The position numbers and the translations under genes were made by a program. From the NCBI RefSeq assembly GCF_001421715.1, contig NZ_LMKP01000042.1:26845-90844 (forward strand): 64,000 nt of DNA, in the 5' to 3' direction. Within the stretch, counting starts at the first letter, position 1, and every line of letters begins with the position of its first letter. Origin of the DNA: Sphingomonas sp. Leaf22. GTDB taxonomy: Bacteria; Pseudomonadota; Alphaproteobacteria; Sphingomonadales; Sphingomonadaceae. The notes under the pieces are model-generated. The model searched no databases and had not been told where the DNA came from. It was given only the letters and a program-made list of their open reading frames with translations. Below, one piece after another: positions 32,380 to 42,399 of the stretch.

Positions 32380-32434
32380 AGCGATTGTACGTGGCGACGG
32401 GCGTCCGTTTCGTCGCGTGCCGCGTTCGGTCGGC

Positions 32435-33118
32435 ATGGTCGATCCGCTGCGCCCCGAACCCCGTCCGTCCCGCCGGTTGCCATGGAGCATCATCGGCATC
32501 GCGATCGCCGGATGCCTGTTGCTGGTCCTGTTCTTTCTGGGGACGCGGGTCGTGGAGGGCGATACCTTCGCGCTCGACCGGCGGTTGCTGCTGGCATTGC
32601 GCGGAAGCGATGGCGCACCGCTCGGTTCGGCACGTTTCGCGTCGATGGTGCGCGACGTCACCGCGCTGGGCAGTACGACCGTGCTGACGATCGTCATCGT
32701 CTTCGTCACGCTGCTGCTGGCCAGCATGGGGCGGTGGCGCACCGGGGCGCTGGTCGCGCTGGCCTGTACCGGCGGCATGCTTGCCAATGTGGCGCTCAAG
32801 CATGGGGTGGCGCGGGCACGGCCCGATCTGGTCCCGCATCTGATGACGGAGACGTCGAACAGTTTCCCCAGCGGCCATGCCGCCAATTCGGCGATCGTCT
32901 ATCTGACGCTGGCGACGCTGGCATGGCCGTTGCTGCGGCGTCCGGCGGCGCGTGCCTTTGCGATGACGGCGGCGGTGCTGCTGGTCGTCGCGATCGGCGT
33001 CAGCCGGGTCTATCTGGGCGTGCATTGGCCCAGCGACGTGCTGGCCGGGTGGCTGTTCGGCGCGCTGTGGGCGATCGGGTGGTGGCGGATCGAGTTGCGG
33101 GTACTGGGTGGCCGGTAA
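32435..33118 (+). CDS. PAP2-family membrane phosphatase
   Basis: A 227-residue protein with about five membrane helices. The three PAP2 motifs are present: KHGVARARP, SFPSGHAANS (His as acid/base) and SRVYLGVHWPSDVLAG (catalytic His and Asp). The family removes phosphate from lipid or undecaprenyl pyrophosphates. The exact substrate is unknown. ATG 32435 is chosen as it starts the hydrophobic domain after a short basic tail. It lies 55 bases after the chemoreceptor. Confidence 0.92.
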   Translation: MVDPLRPEPRPSRRLPWSIIGIAIAGCLLLVLFFLGTRVVEGDTFALDRRLLLALRGSDGAPLGSARFASMVRDVTALGSTTVLTIVIVFVTLLLASMGRWRTGALVALACTGGMLANVALKHGVARARPDLVPHLMTETSNSFPSGHAANSAIVYLTLATLAWPLLRRPAARAFAMTAAVLLVVAIGVSRVYLGVHWPSDVLAGWLFGALWAIGWWRIELRVLGGR

Positions 33119-33204
33119 CGACGGAAACCTTTGCCACGTCGGGCGCGTGGGCGTAGCGTTAGCGCAAACAATATCGTCCGATGCGATAGACATAGGAGAG
33201 AAGC

Positions 33205-33654
33205 ATGACGGCAAGGTTCGCTTTGGTCGCGGCGGCGCTGATATTCGGTGCGGGCGCGGCGCAGGCCCAGACCCCCGGTGGTGCTGCCCCGTCGACCGAC
33301 GGCCGGCTGGGCAACGATACGTCGCGCAGCGCCACCAGCGATCGCGATCAGCAATTCGCGCTCGACAATCTGCGCGACGAAGCGGGCACGACGACCAATG
33401 CCCGACCGACGCGGCGTAACACCAATCGCATGGTTCCGGCCGTCGCCGCCGATCTGCTGGTCGGTGCGAACGTGTATGATTCGTCGGGCGCGGCGCTCGG
33501 CACGATCGAGGCGGTGAAGCCCGAGGGTGTTCAGCTGCTGTCGGGCAGTTCGCGGGCGATGATCCCGGCGGACGTGTTCGCGGTGAAGGGCAACCGGCTG
33601 ATGCTGAACGTAACCAAGGCCGAATTCGACAAGCAGACCGGCGCCGCGAAATAA
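33205..33654 (+). CDS. Exported PRC-barrel-like small protein
   Basis: A 149-residue protein with a signal peptide (MTARFALVAAALIFGAGAAQAQ). A disordered segment rich in Asp, Arg and Thr follows, then residues about 80-145 with LVGANVYDSSGAALGTIEAVK, LLSGSSRAMIPADVFAV and KGNRLMLNVTKAEF, a beta-rich PRC-barrel-like fold seen in many alphaproteobacterial periplasmic proteins. Function is unknown. The upstream region holds a weak match to an EcfG-type promoter (GAAAC about 33126 with CGTG spaced 17 bases), which would fit a stress gene but is not convincing. Confidence 0.75.
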   Translation: MTARFALVAAALIFGAGAAQAQTPGGAAPSTDGRLGNDTSRSATSDRDQQFALDNLRDEAGTTTNARPTRRNTNRMVPAVAADLLVGANVYDSSGAALGTIEAVKPEGVQLLSGSSRAMIPADVFAVKGNRLMLNVTKAEFDKQTGAAK

Positions 33655-33699
33655 GGCGGCAGGGCCGGTCGCTGTCCGCCGCCGGGCAGCGGGACCCGC

Positions 33700-34392
33700 C
33701 TATCCGCCGAGTTGCGCCAGCATCGCCTTGGCCGCTGCGGTCTCGGCCTCCTGCTTCGACGTGCCGGTGGCCTCGACCGCGGCGAGTTTGCCGACCGTCA
33801 CGCGGACGGTGAAGCGCGGGGCATGGCCGGGGCCGCTCTTGTCGACGATCGCATATTCGGGTGGGCGGCGGTTATGCGCGGCGGCCCATTCCTGCAACGC
33901 CGATTTCGGGTGGCGCGGCACGCGTAGCTGCGCATCGATCCGCGACGACCAGAGGTTGCGGACCAGCGCGCGCGCGGCATCGTGGCCGTGGTCGAGATAG
34001 AAGGCACCGATCAGCGCCTCCATCACGTCGCCCAGCACATTGTCGCTGTCGCCCGCGCCATCGTCGCGCGCCTGCTTGCCGAGTTTCAAATGGGGAACGA
34101 CGCCGATCGCCCGTGCGATGTCGGCACAGACCGCGCCGGTGACCAGCGCGTTGAACCGTTTCGACAGCGCGCCTTCGCTTTCGGCGGGAAAGCGTTCGTA
34201 CAGCCATTCGGCGACCGACAGGCCGAGCACGCGGTCGCCGAGAAACTCGAGCCGCTCATAGGTCGCCTGCGCGGTGCTGCCATGGGTCAGCGCCCGCTGA
34301 TATTCGTCGATGCGGGTCGGGGCGCGGCCCAGCGCCTGTTCGACCCAGCGGGTCAGGGCGTTGCTCAGAAGCCTTCCCCGATCCGGCTCCAC
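33700..34392 (-). CDS. rnc: Ribonuclease III
   Basis: A double-strand-specific endoribonuclease that processes ribosomal RNA and other structured RNA. The catalytic signature is ERLEFLGDRVLGLSVAEWL. A second acidic cluster NVLGDVMEALIGAFYLDHG carries the other metal ligands. The C-terminal double-stranded-RNA-binding domain is APRFTVRVTVGKL...TSKQEAETAAAKAML. The usual N-terminus would begin near LLSNALTRWVEQALGR. The nearest standard start is GTG 34392, 28 bases inside the end of lepB; ATG at 34428 is possible but gives a longer unusual leader. The overlap with lepB means the two are cotranscribed, as in many alphaproteobacteria. Confidence 0.93.
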   Translation of the reverse strand: MEPDRGRLLSNALTRWVEQALGRAPTRIDEYQRALTHGSTAQATYERLEFLGDRVLGLSVAEWLYERFPAESEGALSKRFNALVTGAVCADIARAIGVVPHLKLGKQARDDGAGDSDNVLGDVMEALIGAFYLDHGHDAARALVRNLWSSRIDAQLRVPRHPKSALQEWAAAHNRRPPEYAIVDKSGPGHAPRFTVRVTVGKLAAVEATGTSKQEAETAAAKAMLAQLGG

Positions 34393-35186
34393 CGTGCCGC
34401 CGAAACCCATGTCCATGGCAGCAGCCACTGCGCCGAGCCGTCGGTCGAGAAGAAGTTCACGACCGCCTTGCCCTCGATATTCTGAAGCGGCACGATGCCG
34501 ATCCCGCCGCCCTCGCGTGCGGGGAAGCGGCTGTCGGCGCTGTCGTCGCGATTGTCGCCCATCAGGAACGCGTGGCCGGTCGGCACGGTGAACACGCCGG
34601 TATCGTCGGCTTCGGTCGTGCCGAGGTCGAGGACGTTGTAGCTCTTTCCGCCCGGCAGCGTCTCGCGGAATTGCGGATAGGCGCAGACCGGCTTGTCGGC
34701 GACGACGCGCTGAAATTCATAGGCGCAGTCGGTGTTGGGCGACACCGGCACGACGAAATCGGGCATACGCTGCTTCGGGATGGCCTTGCCGTTCAGGAAC
34801 AGCTGGCCGCCGCGCATCTGCACCGTGTCGCCGGGAATGCCGATCACGCGCTTGATATAATCCTGTCTGGCGGTCGGCGGGGCCTTGAACACCACCACGT
34901 CGCCCCGCGCCGGGGTACGCGGCAGGATGCGGCCCGGGATCAGCGGCAGGTTCCACGGCAGCGAATAGCGCGAATAGCCGTAATTCCATTTGGTGATGAA
35001 AAGATAGTCGCCGATCAGCAGCCGCGGCTGCATCGACCCCGACGGAATCGAAAAGGGCGAGAACAGGAACGATCGGATGATGAACACCACGATCGCCAGC
35101 TTCAGCAGGAAGACCATCAGGTCCGCCCCTTCCGAACGCTTCGGCTTGGAGCTGGCGGGAGTCGCGGGGACGGTGTCGAGAGCCAT
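34365..35186 (-). CDS. lepB: Signal peptidase I
   Basis: A 273-residue inner-membrane serine peptidase that removes signal peptides after export. After a basic N-terminal stretch there is one membrane helix (LMVFLLKLAIVVFIIRSFLF). The catalytic Ser is in SIPSGSMQPRLLIGDYLF and the catalytic Lys in DYIKRVIGIPGDTV. Box E is GHAFLMGDNRDDSADSR. An insertion of about 40 residues with two cysteines lies between them, as in other sphingomonad LepB. ATG 35186 is chosen because the earlier frame reads through a low-complexity leader. It overlaps rnc downstream. Confidence 0.95.
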   Translation of the reverse strand: MALDTVPATPASSKPKRSEGADLMVFLLKLAIVVFIIRSFLFSPFSIPSGSMQPRLLIGDYLFITKWNYGYSRYSLPWNLPLIPGRILPRTPARGDVVVFKAPPTARQDYIKRVIGIPGDTVQMRGGQLFLNGKAIPKQRMPDFVVPVSPNTDCAYEFQRVVADKPVCAYPQFRETLPGGKSYNVLDLGTTEADDTGVFTVPTGHAFLMGDNRDDSADSRFPAREGGGIGIVPLQNIEGKAVVNFFSTDGSAQWLLPWTWVSAARWSRIGEGF

Positions 35187-35312
35187 GCTTCGCCCATGCG
35201 GGGGGCGGGGCGGGGCGTCAAGCGGTTGGGTGACGATAGAAGGGTGTGGACCTGCCCCCGCCATCCGCCCTAGGGCACGTCGTTAGTCAACCGACGACAG
35301 ATGAGGCACGAT

Positions 35313-36809
35313 ATGGCGATGCAGGACTGGTCCGCGATCGAAGCGCTGAAGCAACCCAAGCTGACCGAACTGTTCGCGAACGACCCCGACCGGCTGGGCA
35401 AGCTGACGCTCGACGTCGGCGGCATCCATTTCGACTTTGCCAAGACGCATCTCGACGATGCCGCGCTGGCGGCCTTTACCGGGCTGGCGACGACGATGGA
35501 ACTGGCCGCCAAGCGCGACGCTCTGTTCAGCGGGCAGGTCATCAACGTCACCGAGGGCCGCGCCGCGACCCACACCGCCGAACGTGGCGAGGGCAATCCC
35601 GAGGACGTCGCGCAGGCGCGCGCGTTCCAGGCGCGGATGCGGCAGGTGATCGACGCGATCGAGGCCGATGCGTTCGGCCCGGTCCGCCACATCCTGCATG
35701 TCGGCATCGGCGGATCGGCGCTCGGTCCCGACCTGATCTTCGACGCGCTGGGTCGCGATGAGGACAAGTACGACGTCGCGATCGTGTCGAACGTCGACGG
35801 CGTGGCGATGGAGGAGGCGCTCAAGGGCTTCGATCCGGCCGCCACGCTGCTGGTCATCGCGTCCAAGACCTTCACCACCACCGAGACGATGCTGAACGCC
35901 GGGTCGGCGCTGGCGTGGATGAGCGAGGGCGGGGTCGAGGACCCCTATGGCCGCGTCATCGCGCTGACCGCCGCGCCGGACAAGGCGGTGGAATGGGGCG
36001 TCGACGAAACCCGCGTGCTGCCGTTCATGGAGAGCGTCGGCGGGCGCTATTCGCTATGGTCGTCGATCGGCTTTCCGTTCGCGCTGGCGCTGGGCTTCCA
36101 GGCCTATGAAGAACTACTCGAAGGCGCAGCCGAGATGGATCGCCATTTTCGGCTGACCGAGTTGCAGCACAACGCGCCGGTCCTCGCCGCCTTTGCCGAC
36201 CTCTATTATTCGCAGGTGGCAGGGTGCGAGACGCGCGCGACCTTTGCCTATGACGAGCGGCTGCGGTTGCTGCCATCGTATCTGCAGCAGCTCGAAATGG
36301 AATCGAACGGCAAGTCGGTGACGGCGGCCGGCGAGCCGCTCGGCCGCAATTCGGCGGCGATCACCTGGGGCGGGGTCGGCACCGATGCGCAGCATGCGGT
36401 GTTCCAGCTGCTGCATCAGGGGACGCGGATCGTCCCGCTCGAATTCGTCGCGGTGGTCGAGGCGGGCGACACGCTGGACCCCGGCCATCACCGGCAGTTG
36501 CTGCTCAATGCGTTCGCACAGGGGGCGGCGTTGATGGCGGGCAAGCATAACGACGATCCGGCGCGCGCCTATGCGGGCGACCGGCCGTCGACGACGATCC
36601 TGTTGCAGGATCTCGACGCCCGCGCGCTGGGGGCGCTGATCGCATTCTACGAAGCGCGGACCTTCGTGAACGCGGCACTGCTCGGCATCAATCCGTTCGA
36701 CCAGTTCGGCGTCGAGCTGGGCAAGGAAATGGCGAAGGCAGCCGATCGCGGTGGTCAGACGTTCGATGCGTCGACCAACGACCTTCTGGCACGGGCAGGA
36801 CTTGCATGA
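35313..36809 (+). CDS. pgi: Glucose-6-phosphate isomerase
   Basis: A 498-residue enzyme of glycolysis and gluconeogenesis. Conserved segments are LHVGIGGSALGPDLIFDAL (sugar-phosphate SIS domain), VIASKTFTTTETM, GGRYSLWSSIGFPFALALG and SNGKSVTAAGEPLGRNSAAI near the active site, and the base Glu in GTDAQHAVFQLLHQGT. The ATG at 35313 has GAGG seven bases upstream; ATG at 35301 or 35319 are alternatives. Its stop overlaps the glutathione reductase start by ATGA, so the two are translationally coupled; both link to NADPH and carbon flow. Confidence 0.96.
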   Translation: MAMQDWSAIEALKQPKLTELFANDPDRLGKLTLDVGGIHFDFAKTHLDDAALAAFTGLATTMELAAKRDALFSGQVINVTEGRAATHTAERGEGNPEDVAQARAFQARMRQVIDAIEADAFGPVRHILHVGIGGSALGPDLIFDALGRDEDKYDVAIVSNVDGVAMEEALKGFDPAATLLVIASKTFTTTETMLNAGSALAWMSEGGVEDPYGRVIALTAAPDKAVEWGVDETRVLPFMESVGGRYSLWSSIGFPFALALGFQAYEELLEGAAEMDRHFRLTELQHNAPVLAAFADLYYSQVAGCETRATFAYDERLRLLPSYLQQLEMESNGKSVTAAGEPLGRNSAAITWGGVGTDAQHAVFQLLHQGTRIVPLEFVAVVEAGDTLDPGHHRQLLLNAFAQGAALMAGKHNDDPARAYAGDRPSTTILLQDLDARALGALIAFYEARTFVNAALLGINPFDQFGVELGKEMAKAADRGGQTFDASTNDLLARAGLA

Positions 36810-38155
36810 GCGATTACGAGTACGACCTTTTCGTCATCGGCGCGGGATCGGGCGGCACCCGCGCCGCCCGCGTGTCGGCGGCGCATGGCGCGAAGGTGGC
36901 GGTGGCCGAGGAATATCGCGTCGGCGGTACCTGCGTCATCCGCGGCTGCGTGCCCAAGAAGCTGCTGGTGTACGGCGCGCATTTCGCCGAGGATCTGCGC
37001 GATGCGAACGCGTTCGGATGGGACGTGCCGACGCAGTGCAACTTCAGCTGGCAACGGCTGCGCGACAATGTGCTGAGCGAGGTCGACCGGATCAACGGTG
37101 CCTATACCAGCACGCTCGAAAATCACGGCGTCGAGATCATTCATGAGCGCGCGACCGTCACCGGCCCGCATTCGGTGAAGCTGGCCAGCGGGCGCGAAGT
37201 GACCGCCGAGCGCATCCTGATCGCGGTCGGGGCGCGGCCGGCGGTGCCCGACTGCCCCGGTTCCGAACACGGCATCACATCGAACGAAGCCTTTCATCTC
37301 GACGCGATTCCCAAGCGCATCCTGATCGCGGGCGCGGGCTATATCGCCAATGAATTCGCCGGCGTGTTCCACCAGTTCGGCGCGCACGTCACGCTCATCA
37401 ACCGCACCGACGTGATCCTGCGCGGCTATGACGAATCGATCCGCGACCGGTTGCTGCAAATCTCGATGACCAAGGGGATCGAGTTCCGATTCCACGCCGC
37501 GTTCGAGGGGATCGAGAAGGGCGAGGATGGCTGCCTGACGGTCAAGATGTCGAACCATGAGCCGGTGACGGTCGACATGGTGATGTTCGCGACCGGGCGC
37601 GTGCCGAACACCGACGGGCTGGGGCTGGAGTCGGCGGGCGTCACGCTGGACGACAAGGGTGCGGTACAGGTCGACGACAAGGCACAGTCGTCCTGTCCGT
37701 CGATCTATGCGGTCGGCGACGTCACCAATCGCGTACAGCTGACCCCGGTCGCCATTCGCGAGGGACAGGCGTTCGCCGATCGGACCTATGGCGGCAAAGA
37801 AGTGACGATCGATTACGACTGCATCCCGGCAGCGGTATTCAGCCATCCGCCGATGGCCGGCGTCGGCATGACCGAGGGCGAGGCGAAGTCGAAGCTGGGA
37901 TCGGTCAAGGTCTATCTGTCCGACTTCCGCCCGATGAAGAACGTGCTGGCCGGGCGCAACGAACGCGCGTTGTACAAGATGATCTGCGACGACGTGACCG
38001 GGCGGATCGTCGGGCTGCACATGATCGGGCCGGACGCGCCGGAGATATTGCAGGCGGCGGCGATCGCGGTGAAGGCCGGGCTGACCAAGGATCAGTTCGA
38101 CCAGACCGTCGCGCTGCACCCGACGATGGCCGAAGAACTGGTGTTGATGAAGTAG
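36806..38155 (+). CDS. gor: Glutathione-disulfide reductase
   Basis: A 449-residue FAD enzyme that reduces oxidised glutathione with NADPH. FAD-binding GAGSGGTRAARVSAAHGAKV is at the N-terminus. The redox disulfide is in GGTCVIRGCVPKK, the text that separates glutathione reductase from lipoamide dehydrogenase. NADPH binding is GAGYIANEFAGVFHQFG, with the second FAD site YAVGDVTNRVQLTPVAI. The C-terminal HPTMAEELV provides the catalytic His for the partner subunit of the homodimer. It overlaps pgi by four bases. Confidence 0.96.
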   Translation: MSDYEYDLFVIGAGSGGTRAARVSAAHGAKVAVAEEYRVGGTCVIRGCVPKKLLVYGAHFAEDLRDANAFGWDVPTQCNFSWQRLRDNVLSEVDRINGAYTSTLENHGVEIIHERATVTGPHSVKLASGREVTAERILIAVGARPAVPDCPGSEHGITSNEAFHLDAIPKRILIAGAGYIANEFAGVFHQFGAHVTLINRTDVILRGYDESIRDRLLQISMTKGIEFRFHAAFEGIEKGEDGCLTVKMSNHEPVTVDMVMFATGRVPNTDGLGLESAGVTLDDKGAVQVDDKAQSSCPSIYAVGDVTNRVQLTPVAIREGQAFADRTYGGKEVTIDYDCIPAAVFSHPPMAGVGMTEGEAKSKLGSVKVYLSDFRPMKNVLAGRNERALYKMICDDVTGRIVGLHMIGPDAPEILQAAAIAVKAGLTKDQFDQTVALHPTMAEELVLMK

Positions 38156-38204
38156 GGGGGCGGAAGGGACGTTCCGGATCGCTGCCGCGAGCGGAACGCG
38201 AAAA

Positions 38205-38226
38205 TCCTCCCCGTGCCAGGGAGGAA
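38205..38226. repeat. Short CCTCCCCG palindrome after gor
   Basis: TCCTCCCCGTGCCAGGGAGGA with AAAA before is an imperfect copy of the short repeat. It lies between two convergent genes, directly beside the stop of the transporter at 38228. Confidence 0.75.
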
Positions 38227-38227
38227 C

Positions 38228-39493
38228 TCAACCCTCCGCCAGAATCGCGTCGGCCTCGCTCATCCGTTCCCCGCCGACCCGCTCGCCGATCACGGTCGTC
38301 ACCGCGACGTTCATCGTCACATTGCCCAGCGTCCGGACGATATCGGGCAGCGTCTCCACCGCGACCAGCAGCGCCAATGGTTCGACCGGCACACCCATCG
38401 CCACCGCGATCGGCGCGATCGAGGAGACGAAGCTGATCTGCCCCGGCAAACTCGCCGCGCCCATCGTCGTGATCGCCCCCGCCGCGATTCCTGCCGCGAT
38501 CTGCCCCGCGCCGAGCGGCACGCCGAACACATGTGCGACATAGAGCGCGACGCCGAGGTTCATCGCCGGCCCGGTCGCACGGAACAACGCCACCGCCATC
38601 GGCAGCACCACGCCCGACGTCGCCACCGGTACGCCAAGGTCGCCCGATCCCTTCAGCATCGCCGGCAGCGACGCGAGCGAGCTTTGCGTCGAGATCGCCA
38701 CGGCCTGTGCCGGGGCGGTTCCTTTCAGGAAACGGCCGATCGACACCCGTCCGCCGAACCGTGCGAGCGGATAGGCGAGCAGCCAGATCGACAGGCCGAC
38801 GGTCATCAGCACCAGCACATAATGGACCAGCGCCCCGAACGCCGCGGTACCGGCGCGCGCGCCGACGACATACCCCAGCGCGAACACGCCGATCGGTCCC
38901 AGCCACAATACCCAGTTGATGACGATCAGCATGGTATCGGCGATCGCCTGGAACAACCGCACCAGCACATGGCGATTGTCCTGCGGCAACCGCGTCATCG
39001 CAAAGCCGAACACCAGCGTGAACAGGATCAGCGGCAGGAACTGGTCGTTCGCCGCCGCCGATACCGGATTCGTCGGCACGATCGCGACGAGGAAATCGGT
39101 GAAGGGCGGGACCTTCGCGGCCGGGGCGGCGGTCCCGAACGTCGCGCGCAGCGCCTGTGCGGCGGTCTCGCCCAGCGGAAAGATGTCGAGCAGCGACAGC
39201 GTGACCAGCGCGCCCAGCGCCGACGACGTCCACAGGATGACGATGAACAGCAGCAACGATCGCGTCGCGATCCGGCCCGCCCGCGCCGCCTCCGCCGTCT
39301 GCGCGATGCCGGTGATGAGCAGCGCCACCACCAGCGGCACGATCGTCATGCGCAGCGCGTTCAGCCATGCGGTGCCGATCGGTTCGGCGATGGCGATGCC
39401 CGACAGCGCGGTGTCGGGCGATTGCCCGGCCAGCACGATGCCCAGCGCCAGCCCGGCACCCAATCCCGCCAAAATTCGTGTCGCCTGCGACAT
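38228..39493 (-). CDS. Dicarboxylate/amino acid:cation symporter family transporter
   Basis: A 421-residue membrane protein of the DctA/GltP family with eight hydrophobic helices and two re-entrant hairpins. The first hairpin is ISTQSSLASLPAML, in place of the usual serine-rich TSSSAATLP. The NMDGT-type motif reads MNLGVALYV here, and the helix 8 sequence DIVRTLGNVTMNVAV lacks the final Asp of the usual NxxGD. These sites form the cation and carboxylate pocket, so the substrate may differ from glutamate or C4-dicarboxylates. The start is ATG 39493. It stands alone between convergent gor and divergent glmM. Confidence 0.9.
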   Translation of the reverse strand: MSQATRILAGLGAGLALGIVLAGQSPDTALSGIAIAEPIGTAWLNALRMTIVPLVVALLITGIAQTAEAARAGRIATRSLLLFIVILWTSSALGALVTLSLLDIFPLGETAAQALRATFGTAAPAAKVPPFTDFLVAIVPTNPVSAAANDQFLPLILFTLVFGFAMTRLPQDNRHVLVRLFQAIADTMLIVINWVLWLGPIGVFALGYVVGARAGTAAFGALVHYVLVLMTVGLSIWLLAYPLARFGGRVSIGRFLKGTAPAQAVAISTQSSLASLPAMLKGSGDLGVPVATSGVVLPMAVALFRATGPAMNLGVALYVAHVFGVPLGAGQIAAGIAAGAITTMGAASLPGQISFVSSIAPIAVAMGVPVEPLALLVAVETLPDIVRTLGNVTMNVAVTTVIGERVGGERMSEADAILAEG

Positions 39494-39564
39494 GCTCGCC
39501 CTTTTAACAAAGTGGCGGTAATAGCCGCGCCACGCAAAGGCTCAACCTGAAGGCGTATGGGACG

Positions 39565-40905
39565 ATGGCAAGGAAATATTTCGGAACCGACGGTATCCGC
39601 GGGCTGACCAACGCGCGGCCGATGACCGCCGAAATGGCGATGCGGATCGGCATGGCGGCGGGCGCGCATTTCCGGCGCGGCGATCACCGCCACCGCGTGG
39701 TGATCGGGAAGGACACGCGGCTGTCGGGCTATATGCTCGAAAACGCGATGGTCGCGGGCTTCACGTCGGTCGGCATGGACGTGGTGCTGGTGGGGCCGAT
39801 GCCGACCCCGGCGGTGGCGATGCTGACCCATTCGATGCGCGCCGATATGGGCGTGATGATCTCCGCCAGCCATAACCCGTTCCACGACAACGGGATCAAG
39901 CTGTTCGGGCCGGACGGGTACAAGCTGTCCGACGCCGACGAACTGGCGATCGAGGTGCTGATCGATAGCGAGATCGACCTGTCGGCACCGGGCGATATCG
40001 GCCGTGCCAAGCGGATCGAGGATGCGCGCGGCCGCTACATCCACTTCGCCAAGTCGACCTTTCCCGAAAATCTTCGGCTCGACGGCATGAAGCTGGTGAT
40101 CGATTGCGCCAATGGGGCTGCCTATAACGTCGCCCCCTCCGCGCTATGGGAATTGGGGGCGGAGGTCATCGCGATCGGCGTGACGCCCAATGGCAAGAAC
40201 ATCAACGACCGCGTCGGATCGACCGCGCCGCAACTGCTGTCGGAAACGGTGGTCGCGTCGGGCGCGCAGATCGGGATCGCGCTGGACGGGGATGCCGATC
40301 GGCTGATCGTGGTCGACGAAGCGGGTCGGGTGATCGATGGCGATCAGTTGATGGCGACGATCGCCGCCAGCTGGGCACGCGCCGGACGGTTGAAGGGCGG
40401 CGGGCTGGTCGCGACGGTCATGTCGAACCTCGGCCTCGAACGGCATCTGTCGGCACAGGGGCTGGGGCTGGTCCGCACCGCGGTCGGCGACCGCCATGTC
40501 CTCGAGAAAATGCGGACATCGGGATATAATGTCGGTGGCGAACAGTCGGGGCATATCATCCTGTCCGACTATGCGACGACCGGCGACGGCCTCGTCGCTG
40601 CATTGCAGGTGCTGGCCGAGGTGCGGCGCGCCGGTGCGCCGGCGAGCGAGGTGCTGCACCGGTTCGATCCGTTGCCGCAGTTGCTCAAGAATGTCCGCTT
40701 CGCCGGCGGCAAGCCGCTCGACGATCCGCGGGTCAAGGATGTCGTGTCGGGGGTCGAGGCCGAACTGGCCGGGCGTGGACGGCTGGTGCTGCGCGCGTCG
40801 GGGACCGAGCCGGTGATCCGGGTCATGGCCGAGGGTGACGATGCCGGCCACGTCGAACAGGTCGTCGATCGCATCTGCGACGCGGTGCGGCAGGCGGCGG
40901 CCTGA
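39565..40905 (+). CDS. glmM: Phosphoglucosamine mutase
   Basis: A 446-residue enzyme that converts glucosamine-6-phosphate to glucosamine-1-phosphate for peptidoglycan and lipid A. It starts with the family text [17 protein letters not shown], has the phosphoserine loop [17 protein letters not shown], the metal-binding loop [14 protein letters not shown], the sugar-binding [19 protein letters not shown] and the phosphate-binding [15 protein letters not shown]. These together separate it from other phosphohexomutases. It overlaps the downstream small gene by one base. Confidence 0.97.
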   Translation: MARKYFGTDGIRGLTNARPMTAEMAMRIGMAAGAHFRRGDHRHRVVIGKDTRLSGYMLENAMVAGFTSVGMDVVLVGPMPTPAVAMLTHSMRADMGVMISASHNPFHDNGIKLFGPDGYKLSDADELAIEVLIDSEIDLSAPGDIGRAKRIEDARGRYIHFAKSTFPENLRLDGMKLVIDCANGAAYNVAPSALWELGAEVIAIGVTPNGKNINDRVGSTAPQLLSETVVASGAQIGIALDGDADRLIVVDEAGRVIDGDQLMATIAASWARAGRLKGGGLVATVMSNLGLERHLSAQGLGLVRTAVGDRHVLEKMRTSGYNVGGEQSGHIILSDYATTGDGLVAALQVLAEVRRAGAPASEVLHRFDPLPQLLKNVRFAGGKPLDDPRVKDVVSGVEAELAGRGRLVLRASGTEPVIRVMAEGDDAGHVEQVVDRICDAVRQAAA

Positions 40906-41081
40906 TGCTGGACATGAAGCCGGCATGCGAACGCTGCGCCGCGCCGTTGCCGGCGGCGGCGCATGGCGCGTTCATCTGTTCGCGGGAGGACACGTTTTGC
41001 GCCGATTGCGCGGACGAACTGGATGAGGTGTGCCCGAACTGCCGGGGTGAGTTGGTCGACCGCCCGACCAGGCGCAAGTAA
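40905..41081 (+). CDS. DUF1272 zinc-binding small protein
   Basis: A 58-residue protein with eight cysteines in paired knuckles: ACERC, ICSREDTFCADC and EVCPNCRGEL. The pattern ([16 protein letters not shown] onward) is that of DUF1272, a small metal-binding protein present in many proteobacteria. Its ATG shares a base with the glmM stop (TGATG), so it is probably made with glmM. It is followed directly by a palindromic repeat. Function is unknown. Confidence 0.9.
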   Translation: MLDMKPACERCAAPLPAAAHGAFICSREDTFCADCADELDEVCPNCRGELVDRPTRRK

Positions 41082-41220
41082 ATCCTCCCCGCTCCGCGGG
41101 GAGGGGGACCAGCGAAGCTGGTGGAGGGGGGTATCCGCATACGGAACCGTTGCGTTGCGCGGCAAACCCCCTCCACCGTCCTACGGACGGTCCCCCTCCC
41201 CGCGGGCGGGGAGGACTTTT
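41082..41220. repeat. Long form of the CCTCCCCG palindromic repeat (copy 3)
   Basis: The best preserved copy. It starts ATCCTCCCCGC, then TCCGCGGGGAGG and GGGGACCAGCGAAGCTGGTGGAGG, and on the other side CCCCTCCACCGTCCTACGG, GGTCCCCC and TCCCCGCGGGCGGGGAGGA, with TTTT at the end. The outer and inner arms are complementary, so the whole can fold into a long branched hairpin. It lies in the gap between two rightward genes. Confidence 0.88.
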
Positions 41221-41252
41221 AACGGCTCCTTACCGCTGCTAACGCCACCCCC

Positions 41253-42399
41253 ATGACCACACCCCGCATCCTGATCGTCGCCGGTTCCGACTCCGGCGGG
41301 GGCGCCGGTATCCAGGCGGATATCAAGACCGCGACGATGCTCGGCTGCCACGCCATGACCGCGATCACCGCGATCACCGCGCAGAACACGCTGGGCGTCG
41401 ATGCCGTGCATCCGGTCCCGACCGACATGGTCATGGCGCAGATCGATGCGGTGGTCCGCGATATCGGTGTCGATGCGGTCAAGATCGGCATGATCGGATC
41501 GGCGCGCACCGCCCATGCGCTGGCCGACCGGTTGCGCGACCTGCCCGGCATTCCCGTCGTCTTCGATCCGGTGATGATCGCGACCAGCGGCGCGCGGCTG
41601 GCCGACGAAGCCACGGTCGCGGCGTTCGAACGGCTGATGGCGGTGGCGACGGTGGCGACGCCCAACCTGCCCGAACTCAAGACGCTGGGCGGGGCCGATG
41701 CGGTGCTGGGTCACGGCTGCGCGCTGCTGGAAAAGGGCGGGCATGGCGAGGGTGAGGTCGTGATCGACCGGCTCCACCAGCGCAAGGCGGGCACCGCGCC
41801 GCTGGTCGAATGGTCGGCACCGCGCGTCGACGGCATGGCGACGCACGGCACCGGCTGTACGCTGTCGACCGCCATCGCGTGCGAACTGGCCAAGGAATGG
41901 ACGCTGGCCGAAGCGATCGGCCGCGCGCGCAGCTTCGTGCGGATCGCGATGCTGGGGGCCGACGAACTGGGGCGCGGGGCAGGGCCGATGGCACAGCAGG
42001 GGGTGCGGCTCGACCTCAACCAGTCGCGCTGGTCGCCGATGCTGAACCAGGTGACGGTGCCCGCCAACGACGTGCCGGCCAGCGAGCATTTCTACCGCCT
42101 GCTGGGCCTCAAACCCATCGTCCGGTCCAGCCGCCGCTATGCCCGGTTCGAGACCGAAGGGGGCGCGACCTTCTCGATCGAGATGACCGAGGAACGCAAG
42201 GTGCCGGCGGTCTATTTCGAGGTCGGCGATCTCGACGTGATCGTCCATTATCTGCGCGGGCAGGGCGTATCGTTCGCGCAGGAGCCGATCGACCGGCCAT
42301 GGGGCTGGCGCGAGGCGCGGCTGTTCGATCCGGCGGGCAACGAGGTCTGCCTGTATCAGGCGGGCGAGATGCGGCGTTTTCCGCCCTGGCGCATCGCCG

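Noticed and set aside
30424..32886. 820-codon reverse-strand frame across the chemoreceptor and PAP2 gene
   Set aside because: It crosses two well-supported rightward genes and reads as repetitive Arg/Asp/Gly text typical of an antisense frame in GC-rich DNA.
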